NCBI RefSeq assembly: GCF_006716645.1 | Contig: NZ_VFPL01000001.1 | Location: 3,596,001-3,660,000 of the forward strand | Reading direction: 5' to 3' | From: Arcticibacter tournemirensis | GTDB lineage: Bacteria; Bacteroidota; Bacteroidia; Sphingobacteriales; Sphingobacteriaceae | DNA: 64,000 nucleotides | Shown: one piece after another, positions 44,820-53,833 of the stretch | Position numbering within the stretch: position 1 is the stretch's first letter | Layout of the letters: each line of letters starts with the position of its first letter | Translations under genes and position numbers: made by a program | Notes under the pieces: generated by a model | Database searches by the model: none | Seen by the model: the letters and a program-made list of their open reading frames with translations, nothing else | Told to the model about the DNA's origin: nothing

Positions 44820-45701
44820 TTAACGCTCAGCATTTAACAGGCTTTTATACTCTTGAAGGTGGCTGGAGGCCGAATCAGGCAAAACCGGGTACTGAGGTGA
44901 CAATGAATCAAGCGTTTCGGTAATTATACTGATAACTGCAAGTCTCGTAAACCATTTATTATCTGCCGGAATGACGAACCATGGTGCATTTTCGGTGGAA
45001 GTGTTTAAAATAGCATCTTCATAAGCATTCATGTAATCGTTCCAGTAAGCCCGCTCCGCTATATCACCAGCCGAAAACTTCCAGTTTTTCTTTTTGTCGT
45101 CTATACGTTTAAGAAAACGCTCTTTCTGCTTCTCCTTTGACAGATGAAGAAAAAACTTAAGAACGACGGTTCCATTATCATTTAGATGCTTCTCGAAATG
45201 ATTGATACTTTTATATCGGCTATCCCAAAAGCTTTTATTTATTTTGTTAAGGCTGGTATGACCAGGCAGATTCTCCTTTAAAACAAGCTCCGGATGCACT
45301 TTACATACAAGCACATTTTCATAATGCGAACGGTTGTGAATACCAATCCTTCCCTTTTCGGGTAAAGCTTTATAATGCCTCCGAAGGAAATCATGTTCAA
45401 GATCTTCAGAACTGGGTTGTTTAAAGCTAAACACCTGGCAGCCTTGCGGATTTACGCCGCTCATCACATGTTTTATAGCACTGTCTTTACCAGCCGCATC
45501 CAAAGCCTGAAACAGCACCAGCAGAGAATGGGAATTTTCTGCATAGAATTTGTCCTGAAGTGATGAAAGCTGCTCTTTATAAGAGGCAAGAAGTTCTTTT
45601 GATCCGTCCTTCCGGTATTCGCCGGTATATGAAGGATCGAGTTTTTTAAGTGAGAAGTCCTTGCCCTCTTCAATTTTAAATTTCTTGATAAAAGATTCCA
45701 T
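44820..45701 (-). CDS. Polyphosphate kinase 2 family protein
   Basis: 293 aa, single PPK2 domain. Walker A-like FQALDAAGKDSAIKHVMSG and lid/Walker B region (IGIHNRSHYENVL) match class III PPK2 enzymes, which use polyphosphate to phosphorylate nucleotides. A monocistronic gene. The preference for AMP or ADP cannot be read here. Confidence 0.9.
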   Translation of the reverse strand: MESFIKKFKIEEGKDFSLKKLDPSYTGEYRKDGSKELLASYKEQLSSLQDKFYAENSHSLLVLFQALDAAGKDSAIKHVMSGVNPQGCQVFSFKQPSSEDLEHDFLRRHYKALPEKGRIGIHNRSHYENVLVCKVHPELVLKENLPGHTSLNKINKSFWDSRYKSINHFEKHLNDNGTVVLKFFLHLSKEKQKERFLKRIDDKKKNWKFSAGDIAERAYWNDYMNAYEDAILNTSTENAPWFVIPADNKWFTRLAVISIITETLDSLSPQYPVLPDSASSHLQEYKSLLNAER

Positions 45702-45932
45702 TCTCTATATTTGATCAATACACAAGCGGGTGACAATCTGCCCATTAAACCTTTCTGCTCATTAAATGTTTCCTGTTCGTGCGAAACATAAACAGATGGA
45801 GGGCTTTGGGTTAGCACTGCTGCCTCTAAAAACAATTCGTTCTGAAGAAAATTTTTCTTATTGTTGTTCGTTTATTCACAATGTTCATTAGATCTAACAA
45901 AGGAATGCATGGATATTGTTTTTATTTAAAAT

Positions 45933-48380
45933 ATGTTTAAAGAAATTAAAAACAGGCCTCTTCGGTATACTGCCATTTTTCTATATTTCGTTATAATTTT
46001 CTTTTGCGCACTTGAGTTAAATTTTCTGGGGCTTTTCGGCTACTCGCCGACCATCAGAGATATTAAAGCTCCCAATATGAGAATCGCCTCTGAGCTCTAT
46101 ACAGCGGATGGTAAGCTTATTGGCCGCTACTATAAAGAAAACCGCACACCGGTAGAGTTCAACCAGATAACCAAATCGACCGTGAATGCACTCGTCGCGA
46201 CAGAAGACGCACGCTTCTTCAGCCACTCGGGAATTGATATCAGATCGTTATTATCAAGCGCGTTATCTACTGTCTCAGGCGATAAAAGGGGAGCGAGTAC
46301 TATTACTCAGCAACTCGCAAAAAATCTTTACAGAACGCGAAATAACAAACAACAGGGCCTTATAAAATACATCCCAGGGGTAAGAACAATAGTGTATAAG
46401 CTGAAAGAATGGCTTACTGCACTGAAACTGGAAGGACAATACTCAAAAGAAGACATCCTCCTTATGTATCTCAATACCGTCCCATTCGGGAATAACACCT
46501 TTGGTATCAAGACTGCCGCAAAAAAATATTTCAATAAGGAGACGGATAAACTGGAAGTAGAACAATCTGCCTTATTGGTGGGAATGCTCAAGGCAACCAC
46601 CACATACGATCCTCAAAACAATCCGGAAAGAGCACTCGAAAGGAGAAATGTAGTTCTTTCGCAGATGGAGAAATACAAATATATTTCGCCCGAAGAATAT
46701 AATAAATATAGCCGCCGCCCTATCGAAATCCATATCGGTGATGTTACAGAAGAGGACCGCGGCGACTCTTACCTTCGTTCTGCAGTAGCACGTTATCTTG
46801 ATAAATGGTGTGACGAAAATGGATATGACTTGTATGAATCGGGATTGAAGATCTATACTACAATCGATTCTAAGTTACAGAAATATGCAGAAGAGGCGGT
46901 TGCAGATCACATGAAAATCTTGCAGAAAAGGCTGAATAATGCATGGGGCAATGAAAATCCCTGGAGGAATTCGGACGGAAAGGAAATTGAGGATTTTCCG
47001 CAAAAGGCAGCGCAACGCCTTCCCGTATATAACTTGCTGAAGAAGAAATATAATAATAATCAGGACTCCATCGATTATTATTTGAACAAGCCCAAAAAGA
47101 TGAAGATCTTTAGTTGGAACGGCGACAAAACTGTTGAATATTCAACCATAGATTCAATAAAATACTATGCCAAGATCCTTAATACCGGGATGATGACATT
47201 GGATCCCTTTAACGGACATATTAAAGTCTGGATCGGCGGAATTGATTTCAACCATTTTAAATACGATCACGTTAATCAGGCGAAGCGTCAGGCCGGCTCG
47301 ACCTTCAAACCATTTGCTTATCTCGCGGCACTGGAAAGCGGAATGAGTCCCTGTGATAAATTTATAGATAAGCCTGTAAAAATCCCTTACGTAGAAGACG
47401 ATTCTACTAAATATTGGGAGCCTAAAAATTCGGATTACAGCTTTTCCGGACGGGAAATGAGCCTTCGCTGGGCGATGGGTAAGTCTGTCAACTCAATTAC
47501 TGCTCAGATTACAGAAAAAGTAGGATGGGACAATGTGGTGAAATATGCTCACGAATGTGGAATTGAGAGTGAATTAAAGTCGGTTCCTTCTGTAAGCCTC
47601 GGATCAAATGATGTGTCAGTATTCGAGATGGTGAGGGCATACGGTACCTTCCTGAATAAAGGAACGCAAACCGAGCCTATTCTTGTAAAACACATAACTG
47701 ATCATGATGGCAATATGATACAGGAGTTTAAGGCCGAAAAAAAGCGAAGCATCAGCGAAGAGATTGCCTGGCTTATGCTCTATATGTTCAGAGGCGGCAT
47801 GGAAGAGCCTGGAGGCACTTCGCGCTCGCTGTGGGAATGGGATCTATGGAAGAAAGGCAACCAAATTGGCGGTAAAACGGGAACTTCGTCTGATTATGTG
47901 GATGGCTGGTATATGGGTATTACGAAAGACCTGGTGACGGGAGTATGGGTAGGCTGCGACGAAAGAAGTGTTCACTTCAGATCATCGGGTACAGGAGAAG
48001 GAGCCCATACGGCATTACCCATTTTTGGTAAGTTCATGGAAAAAGTATACCACGACGCTTCAACAGGCTATACTTACGGACCATTCCCCGGTCCTGAGGT
48101 GGAAATCACGCGCGATTACAAATGTCCAACCCCTCCTCCTCCGGTGGATACAATTGCGACAGACAGTTTGCAGGTCGATTCGCTGACCATAGGTGATACT
48201 ATCAGGGTTGATGAACCAGCGTTAGAGCGTCCTGTAGAGAGAACACCGCCAACTACCATGGCACCGGCTGTGAAACCGGCTGAAATTGAAATTGAAGAAG
48301 ACCCCAAAGAGGAGCGTAAAAGAAAAAGGGAGGAACGACGGGAGGCCAGACGACAAAAGAAAGAACAGCAAAACAATTAA
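45933..48380 (+). CDS. Class A penicillin-binding protein (PBP1A-like)
   Basis: 815 aa. A single N-terminal membrane anchor is followed by a GT51 glycosyltransferase domain (E91 in ATEDARFF, GASTITQQLAKN) and a transpeptidase domain with S456-TF-K459, S518-V-N520 and K648-T-G. The C-terminus is Pro-rich then Lys/Arg/Glu-rich (RKREERREARRQKKEQ), an extension beyond the catalytic domain. It polymerises and crosslinks peptidoglycan at the inner membrane. Confidence 0.95.
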   Translation: MFKEIKNRPLRYTAIFLYFVIIFFCALELNFLGLFGYSPTIRDIKAPNMRIASELYTADGKLIGRYYKENRTPVEFNQITKSTVNALVATEDARFFSHSGIDIRSLLSSALSTVSGDKRGASTITQQLAKNLYRTRNNKQQGLIKYIPGVRTIVYKLKEWLTALKLEGQYSKEDILLMYLNTVPFGNNTFGIKTAAKKYFNKETDKLEVEQSALLVGMLKATTTYDPQNNPERALERRNVVLSQMEKYKYISPEEYNKYSRRPIEIHIGDVTEEDRGDSYLRSAVARYLDKWCDENGYDLYESGLKIYTTIDSKLQKYAEEAVADHMKILQKRLNNAWGNENPWRNSDGKEIEDFPQKAAQRLPVYNLLKKKYNNNQDSIDYYLNKPKKMKIFSWNGDKTVEYSTIDSIKYYAKILNTGMMTLDPFNGHIKVWIGGIDFNHFKYDHVNQAKRQAGSTFKPFAYLAALESGMSPCDKFIDKPVKIPYVEDDSTKYWEPKNSDYSFSGREMSLRWAMGKSVNSITAQITEKVGWDNVVKYAHECGIESELKSVPSVSLGSNDVSVFEMVRAYGTFLNKGTQTEPILVKHITDHDGNMIQEFKAEKKRSISEEIAWLMLYMFRGGMEEPGGTSRSLWEWDLWKKGNQIGGKTGTSSDYVDGWYMGITKDLVTGVWVGCDERSVHFRSSGTGEGAHTALPIFGKFMEKVYHDASTGYTYGPFPGPEVEITRDYKCPTPPPPVDTIATDSLQVDSLTIGDTIRVDEPALERPVERTPPTTMAPAVKPAEIEIEEDPKEERKRKREERREARRQKKEQQNN

Positions 48381-48531
48381 TAACTTTATATATTATCTAC
48401 ATAAATCCTCGTTATGCAGCAGTAAAACAGGGTTTATCGCATTTTCACGTATATCTGTAGCATTTTTAAAGCTAAGTATGTATTAACTAACAATAATATA
48501 AAGTATTTTAGAATATTCTAAGCCACCACAT

Positions 48532-51500
48532 ATGAGATATTTTGACTTATTAAGAAAAAACACAGCATACAGATTATTCTGCTTTGTACTTGTTTTTTTC
48601 CTGAGCGGGTTGGCAAGCCCGTCGTTCGGACAATATTTTGGGCAGAATAAGGTACGTTACAAAAACCTTAAATTTAAGGTAAACCAAAGTCCGCACTTCG
48701 AATTGTACTATTACTTAAAGAACGACAGCCTGGTTAAGCGTATGCTTCAGGAAAGTGAGCTCTGGTATGATCTGCATCAGCAGGTTTTCAGGGATACATT
48801 TTCAAAGAAAAACCCATTAATCGTTTATAATAACCACGCCGACTTTCAGCAAACAACTGCCATTGACGGCGATATCAGTGTGGGTACAGGCGGTGTTACT
48901 GAGGGCATGAAGAACCGGGTAGTAATGCCAATGATGCAACTGAATCAGCAAACCAGGCATGTATTAGGACACGAGCTGGTCCACGCTTTTCAATACCATT
49001 CACTCATTGAGGGTGATTCAACCAACCTCGAGAATATCGGCAATCTTCCGCTCTGGATGGTGGAGGGAATGGCAGAATACCTCTCCATAGGAAAAGTTGA
49101 CGCTTTCACAGCGATGTGGATGCGTGATGCTTATCTGAATAAAGATATTCCAACACTACGTGACCTTACCGAAAGCAACCGTTATTTCCCCTATCGTTAT
49201 GGACAGGCTTTCTGGACATACATAGGGTCGACTTATGGGGATACAATTATTGTTCCTTTGTTTAAAGCAACTGCTAAGTTTGGATATCAGATGGCGATAC
49301 GCCGCACGTTTGGTTATGATGAACGAACGCTGTCTAATTTATGGCGAACAAGCATTGAGAACACATACAAACCCTTGCTGAAAGATACTTCACAGGTTCC
49401 TGTGGGCCGCAAGCTTATCGACAGTAAAAACGGCGGCGATATGAACGTTGCCCCTGCCATTTCACCCGACGGTAAATATGTTGCTTTTCTCTCAGAAAAA
49501 GAGCTGTTTAGCATAGATCTTTTCCTTGCCGATGCAGTCACGGGTAAAATCATACGAAAGCTCACGAGTAAGACAACCAATACGCACATTGATGAATTTA
49601 GCTTTATCGAATCGGCCGGAGCCTGGTCGCCCGATAGCAAGAAATTCGCATTTACCATATACAGCGAAGGGAGAAACAAGCTGCTCATTGTGGACGTTTC
49701 CAATGGAAAGGTGCTGATGACAGAGGGATTAGGCGATGTGAGGGAATTCAGCAATCTTGCATGGTCGCCCAATGGTGAAGATATCGCACTTACCGGCTTG
49801 AAGGAAGGTTTCAGCGACCTATATCTCTTCAACACGCGTACAAAACAGGTTACTCAACTTACAAACGACAAGTATTCCGACTATCAGCCTAACTTTTCTG
49901 CCGACGGCCGTTACCTGGTGTTTACCAGCGACCGGACGACCTTTGAGAAAGCCAAAGGCGTGGACATTACTTATAATCTTGCAGTGATGGACCTGTCGAC
50001 GAAGACAGTTACTGATATTCCTGTATTTAACGGGGCTAACAATATGAATCCGCAGTTCTCCTCTTCCGGAGGGCAAATTTATTTTCTATCCAACCGCGAT
50101 GGATTCCGCAATTTGTATCGCTATACACTCGAGAGCAAACAGATCGAACAGCTTACCGACTATTTCACCGGAATCAGCGGTATTACCGAATATTCACCCG
50201 CCCTAAGTGTTTCGAGGAATGACGACGTTCTGTATTCGTATTACAGGTATCAGAAGTACACCATCTTTAACGCGAAGGGCAGTGACTTCAAGCCAGTACC
50301 AGTTGCTGCAGACGCCGTTAATTTTGATGCGGGAACCCTCCCTCCTATTAAACAAACAGGAGTAGACCTTATTAATGCCAACCTGAATAATTTTAAGCGT
50401 TTCGAAACGATTACGGATGACAAGATAAACCCTGCAAAGTATCGCCCGCAGTTTAAGCTTGATTATCTTTCAAGTAACGGAGTGGGCGCATCAGTAGGAA
50501 GGTTTGGAACAGGTTTATCAAGTGGCATCCAGGGCATCTTTAGTGATATCCTCGGGCGAAACCAGATCTTCGCAACACTTGCAGTGAATGGTGAAATATA
50601 TGATTTCGGCGGACAAGTAGCCTATGTCAACCAGCAAAGCCGCATTAATTATGGAGGTGCGGTGTCGCACATCCCCTATGTGTCAGGATACTATGTTAAC
50701 CAGATACAAGAAGGCAATAACCCAAGTGGAACCGGCTATAACTACGTAAACGGATACGACATCATCAGAACATTTGAGGATCAGGTCCAGGCATTTGCAG
50801 CTTATCCGTTCTCCCGCATCTTCCGTTTTGAGGCAGGAACCGGGGCTTCCTATTACAGCTACAGGATTGACCGCTGGGCCGACTATTACCAGGCCTACGT
50901 TACTGAAAATCCCGATGGGTCGAAAACATACCAGGGAAGTGATTACTATCCCTTTGACTCCGACAAACATAAACTGTCGAAGGGTGATGCTCAGGCATAT
51001 TATGGAACCAGCTTTAATGCCTTTACCATTTACCAGCTTAACGCTGCATTTGTTGGAGATAACTCCTATTTTGGTGTAACCTCTCCCCTAAGTGGTTTCA
51101 GATTCCGGCTAGGTATAGAAAGCTATATCGGTGATTATAATTTTAATGCTCTTACAGCCGACTTTAGAAAGTATACCAGAATTAAACCTGTCACTTTAGC
51201 TGCAAGGCTTTATAGTTATACACGTTTTGGAAAAGACCAACAAGCACTATATCCTTTGTTTATCGGCTACCCTTACCTTATAAGGGGGTATGAAGCCAAT
51301 TCATTTTATAGAAGCGGGTCTGTAAATTCTTCTGCCTATATTGATCAATTGAGCGGGTCGAAAATAGCCGTAGGGAACTTTGAAGTAAGGCTGCCATTTA
51401 CAGGCCCCGAGAAGCTTGCTGCTTTTCCGTCGAAATTCCTCTTTAGCGACTTAAATTTATTCTTTGATATTGGATTAGCTTATAACAGCAATTCCAAAAT

Positions 51501-51765
51501 ACATTGGACAACAGATGTTGATGAGAATGCGAATCCAGGTAATGGAGGCATTGGAAATGTTGGAGGTATCGGAGGTGTTTCGGGTATCGGAGGAGGTTTA
51601 TCTTCCACTAACATCGTTAACCGTGCTCCTTCTATGAGCGCCGGCGTGTCCCTCCGCGTAAACATGTTTGGATATTTTGTGCTGGAGCCTTATTTTGCCA
51701 TCCCATTTTCGCGTAAGGATGTTAATGGCGGTGTATTTGGTCTGACCTTTGCACCAGGCTGGTAA
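48532..51765 (+). CDS. Metallopeptidase-TolB propeller-barrel fusion protein
   Basis: 1077 aa with an N-terminal hydrophobic signal. A gluzincin-like segment has HELVH (147-151) and the third ligand Glu178 in WMVEGMAEYLS. A run of WD40/PD40 beta-propeller repeats follows (about 300-580; APAISPDGKYVAFLS, LAWSPNGEDIAL, PNFSADGRYLVFTSD). The last 400 residues are barrel-like, ending in LTFAPGW, with a Gly-rich loop (1003-1025). Relatives are named TolB-like in Sphingobacteria. The barrel suggests outer-membrane location with the peptidase facing outward or to the periplasm; unresolved. Confidence 0.8.
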   Translation: MRYFDLLRKNTAYRLFCFVLVFFLSGLASPSFGQYFGQNKVRYKNLKFKVNQSPHFELYYYLKNDSLVKRMLQESELWYDLHQQVFRDTFSKKNPLIVYNNHADFQQTTAIDGDISVGTGGVTEGMKNRVVMPMMQLNQQTRHVLGHELVHAFQYHSLIEGDSTNLENIGNLPLWMVEGMAEYLSIGKVDAFTAMWMRDAYLNKDIPTLRDLTESNRYFPYRYGQAFWTYIGSTYGDTIIVPLFKATAKFGYQMAIRRTFGYDERTLSNLWRTSIENTYKPLLKDTSQVPVGRKLIDSKNGGDMNVAPAISPDGKYVAFLSEKELFSIDLFLADAVTGKIIRKLTSKTTNTHIDEFSFIESAGAWSPDSKKFAFTIYSEGRNKLLIVDVSNGKVLMTEGLGDVREFSNLAWSPNGEDIALTGLKEGFSDLYLFNTRTKQVTQLTNDKYSDYQPNFSADGRYLVFTSDRTTFEKAKGVDITYNLAVMDLSTKTVTDIPVFNGANNMNPQFSSSGGQIYFLSNRDGFRNLYRYTLESKQIEQLTDYFTGISGITEYSPALSVSRNDDVLYSYYRYQKYTIFNAKGSDFKPVPVAADAVNFDAGTLPPIKQTGVDLINANLNNFKRFETITDDKINPAKYRPQFKLDYLSSNGVGASVGRFGTGLSSGIQGIFSDILGRNQIFATLAVNGEIYDFGGQVAYVNQQSRINYGGAVSHIPYVSGYYVNQIQEGNNPSGTGYNYVNGYDIIRTFEDQVQAFAAYPFSRIFRFEAGTGASYYSYRIDRWADYYQAYVTENPDGSKTYQGSDYYPFDSDKHKLSKGDAQAYYGTSFNAFTIYQLNAAFVGDNSYFGVTSPLSGFRFRLGIESYIGDYNFNALTADFRKYTRIKPVTLAARLYSYTRFGKDQQALYPLFIGYPYLIRGYEANSFYRSGSVNSSAYIDQLSGSKIAVGNFEVRLPFTGPEKLAAFPSKFLFSDLNLFFDIGLAYNSNSKIHWTTDVDENANPGNGGIGNVGGIGGVSGIGGGLSSTNIVNRAPSMSAGVSLRVNMFGYFVLEPYFAIPFSRKDVNGGVFGLTFAPGW

Positions 51766-51785
51766 GCCCGGAAATAAAAAATGTT

Positions 51786-51811
51786 AAAAAAGCGGCTTAT
51801 GCCGCTTTTTT
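51786..51811. terminator. Bidirectional terminator
   Basis: AAAAAAGCGGC and GCCGCTTTTTT form an 11-bp stem with a TTAT loop and A/T runs at both feet. The loop overlaps the stop of the minus-strand GIY-YIG gene. Confidence 0.9.
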
Positions 51812-52135
51812 TATTCGCACAGGCAGACTTGCAGATAATATCATTTTTTCATAATCCAGGCCAAGACTTAGGTCTAACCAGTCAGGATTTACGTCTCTCA
51901 CTAACTTTTCTTTCTGGGCACGGGTAAATTTACTTATAAGATTGAAGCGCTGAAGAGCCGCATCTTCGGTCCTTAGCTCCTCAAAATAGATCAGCCTGCT
52001 TAACTGCCCCGGACTGTCAAAAAACAGGCTGGGCATTTGCCTGTAAAAACTGATCGTTTTGAGAAGATCTGCACTCATTCCTACGTGTAGAGAACTGCGG
52101 TTCCTGTCGGTAATTATATAAACATATCTTTTCAT
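51797..52135 (-). CDS. GIY-YIG nuclease-family protein
   Basis: 112 aa. The start (KRYVYIITDRNRSSLHVGMSADL) corresponds to the GIY-YIG fold with degenerate GIY (YVYIITD) and HVGMS instead of YIGxS; a conserved-type Arg occurs in FYRQMPS and a Glu in IYFEELRTEDAA. The unusual core makes nuclease activity uncertain. It is divergent from the HTH-S24 regulator. Confidence 0.8.
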   Translation of the reverse strand: MKRYVYIITDRNRSSLHVGMSADLLKTISFYRQMPSLFFDSPGQLSRLIYFEELRTEDAALQRFNLISKFTRAQKEKLVRDVNPDWLDLSLGLDYEKMILSASLPVRIKKAA

Positions 52136-52166
52136 AACTAAAATCTTTATATATAGAAAATATTTA

Positions 52167-52202
52167 CTAATTTTATTGGCATAAAGATACTAACAATATT
52201 AG
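52167..52202. promoter_or_regulatory. Paired operator-like repeats between GIY-YIG and HTH-S24 genes
   Basis: CTAATTTTATTGG (52167-52179) and CTAACAATATTAG (52190-52202) share CTAA-N5-TT[AG]G, 23 bp apart (about two helical turns). The second is a near-palindrome. They sit in the 88-bp divergent gap, where a repressor could control both genes. Confidence 0.5.
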
Positions 52203-52223
52203 CAAATACAAATTTATTTTAAA

Positions 52224-53000
52224 ATGCGTAACATTTCCAACAACCTGCGCTACCTTCGCAAAAACAAAGGCCTGACACAACAGCAATTTGCTGATTTAAT
52301 GGATATTAAAAGATCTTTAGTGGGAGCTTACGAGGAGGACCGTGCGGAGCCGCGTTACGATTTGCTAAAAAAATTCGCAGAGTTCTACGAACTAAGCATA
52401 GATGATTTAATCAATGAAAAGATAAATGACAAGTGGAAGCCGCGTTCGAAAGCCGATGCTTCCAACATTCGCGTGTTAAGTATTTCTGTTGATTCGCAGG
52501 ACCGGGAGAACATTGAACTTGTTCCGGTGAAGGCTAGTGCCGGTTACCTCAATGGCTACGCCGATCCTGAATTTATAAGTGAGCTCCCCAAATTCAGCCT
52601 TCCAATTTTAAAACAGGGAACTTACCGTGCTTTCGAAATTAAAGGGGACTCTATGCTTCCGCTGCAACCTGGCACCATCGTTATCGGAGAATACCTGGAA
52701 AACTGGATCGATGTAAAGCCTGGAGAAACTTACATCTTTATTACTAAAACGGATGGCATAGTGTATAAACGTGCGGGCAACCGCTTTAAAGAGAATAAGT
52801 CGCTAAAATTAATTTCCGACAATTCCGTATACGATCCTTATACAGTACAGGCTGAAGATATTCTGGAAATATGGAAAGGAAAGGCCTATATCTCCACTAA
52901 CTTCCCTGAGCCTACTCCTGAGCCGACCATGGAAAACCTTACTTCCATGATAACGCAGATGCAAAAATCAATTTCACAACTTCAGCAGGATAAAAATTAG
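52224..53000 (+). CDS. HTH-S24 (LexA/CI-like) transcriptional regulator
   Basis: 258 aa. An XRE helix-turn-helix (LTQQQFADLMDIKRSLVGAYEEDR) is followed by an S24 peptidase domain with S143 (KGDSMLP) and K182 (VYKRAG) as the catalytic dyad. Ala106-Gly107 (KASAGYLNG) is where LexA-like proteins self-cleave. A final helical tail (MITQMQKSISQLQQDK) may aid oligomerisation. No prophage genes lie nearby. It is likely a self-cleaving repressor of its own and the GIY-YIG promoter. Confidence 0.88.
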   Translation: MRNISNNLRYLRKNKGLTQQQFADLMDIKRSLVGAYEEDRAEPRYDLLKKFAEFYELSIDDLINEKINDKWKPRSKADASNIRVLSISVDSQDRENIELVPVKASAGYLNGYADPEFISELPKFSLPILKQGTYRAFEIKGDSMLPLQPGTIVIGEYLENWIDVKPGETYIFITKTDGIVYKRAGNRFKENKSLKLISDNSVYDPYTVQAEDILEIWKGKAYISTNFPEPTPEPTMENLTSMITQMQKSISQLQQDKN

Positions 53001-53055
53001 CTTACCTTTAAACTATTCGACAAAAGTTGGTCTAATACAATAAACTCATACTCAA

Positions 53056-53469
53056 ATGAAAAAGATTATTTTATTCATTGCCTTATTATGCGGAACGGCA
53101 TCTTTAGCCCTGGCGCAACCCGGACAACAACGTACTACACCCGAAGAAAGGGCGACGCGCAACGTTGAAATGCTTGAAAAAAGACTTAGCTTAACGGCTG
53201 ATCAAAAGGCTAAGATTCACACGATCGCACTTGAACAGGTTAAGGCGATGGACAGCCTGCGTACAGAAGCTAGAAACGCAGGAACAGACCGCCAGGCCAT
53301 GTGGTCTAAAATGCAGTTATTGCAGCAGGAACACGACAAAAAGATCACTGCACTCCTGTCAGACGATCAGAAGAAACAATATCAGCAGGTAATAGAAGAC
53401 AGGCAAAAAAGAATGAGAGGCGGACAAGGCCGTCCCAGCACGGAGAAACCTGCGGGAAATCAGAATTAG
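53056..53469 (+). CDS. Spy/CpxP-like LTxxQ periplasmic protein
   Basis: 137 aa with signal peptide (to LALAQ). The mature part is a charged helical bundle with LSLTADQKAKIHTIALEQ and LLSDDQKKQYQQVIEDRQ, the two LTxxQ-like repeats of the Spy/CpxP superfamily. It may act as a periplasmic chaperone or stress sensor. It follows the regulator by 55 bp and ends at a terminator. Confidence 0.8.
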   Translation: MKKIILFIALLCGTASLALAQPGQQRTTPEERATRNVEMLEKRLSLTADQKAKIHTIALEQVKAMDSLRTEARNAGTDRQAMWSKMQLLQQEHDKKITALLSDDQKKQYQQVIEDRQKRMRGGQGRPSTEKPAGNQN

Positions 53470-53494
53470 ATAACTCAATTGGTTACCACAATAG

Positions 53495-53519
53495 AAAAGC
53501 GACTACTACGGTCGCTTTT
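53495..53519 (+). terminator. Rho-independent terminator of the Spy-like gene
   Basis: AAAAGCGAC / GTCGCTTTT stem with a 7-nt loop, followed by a further run of T to 53523. Confidence 0.9.
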
Positions 53520-53820
53520 TTTTGTAACACTCATTTGTACAATTGCAAGAGAACGTATAGACTTGTATAACCTTTATTGTAATACGCTTTGGGAATTGTT
53601 CGGGATAAGTGCACAGTGCCTGCACAGTGCACTCACTACGAAGCTTTCCAGAATAAGGGTAGAAGTATCATCCTACCGTTCTGTCTTTATTCGGTAATGA
53701 AATAAGGATATCCCCTTCCGGAATATTAATCTTTTCTTGCTCCTGCAAGGCAGCTTCAAAGTTTTAACAGGCTTACCCTGATTCATTTTCAATTTTTAGC
53801 CCTCAATTTTCAATTCTTGT

Positions 53821-53828
53821 TATATTTG
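53821..53828 (+). promoter_or_regulatory. Candidate -7 element for aspC
   Basis: TATATTTG matches TAnnTTTG and lies 5 bp before the ATG at 53834, so a leaderless or nearly leaderless message is implied if it is used. Confidence 0.4.
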
Positions 53829-53833
53829 CGTTT

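Larger units (their letters stand above)
53470..53833. other. 364-bp intergenic region with terminator and direct repeat
   Basis: It holds the terminator at 53495-53519, a 10-bp direct repeat TGCACAGTGC at 53610-53619 and 53621-53630, and the -7-like element before aspC. A short open frame across it (53479-53697) lacks protein-like composition. Confidence 0.6.

Noticed and set aside
53479-53697. 72-codon open frame after the Spy-like gene
   Set aside because: It starts in the stem of the terminator and has no family resemblance or ribosome-binding site.
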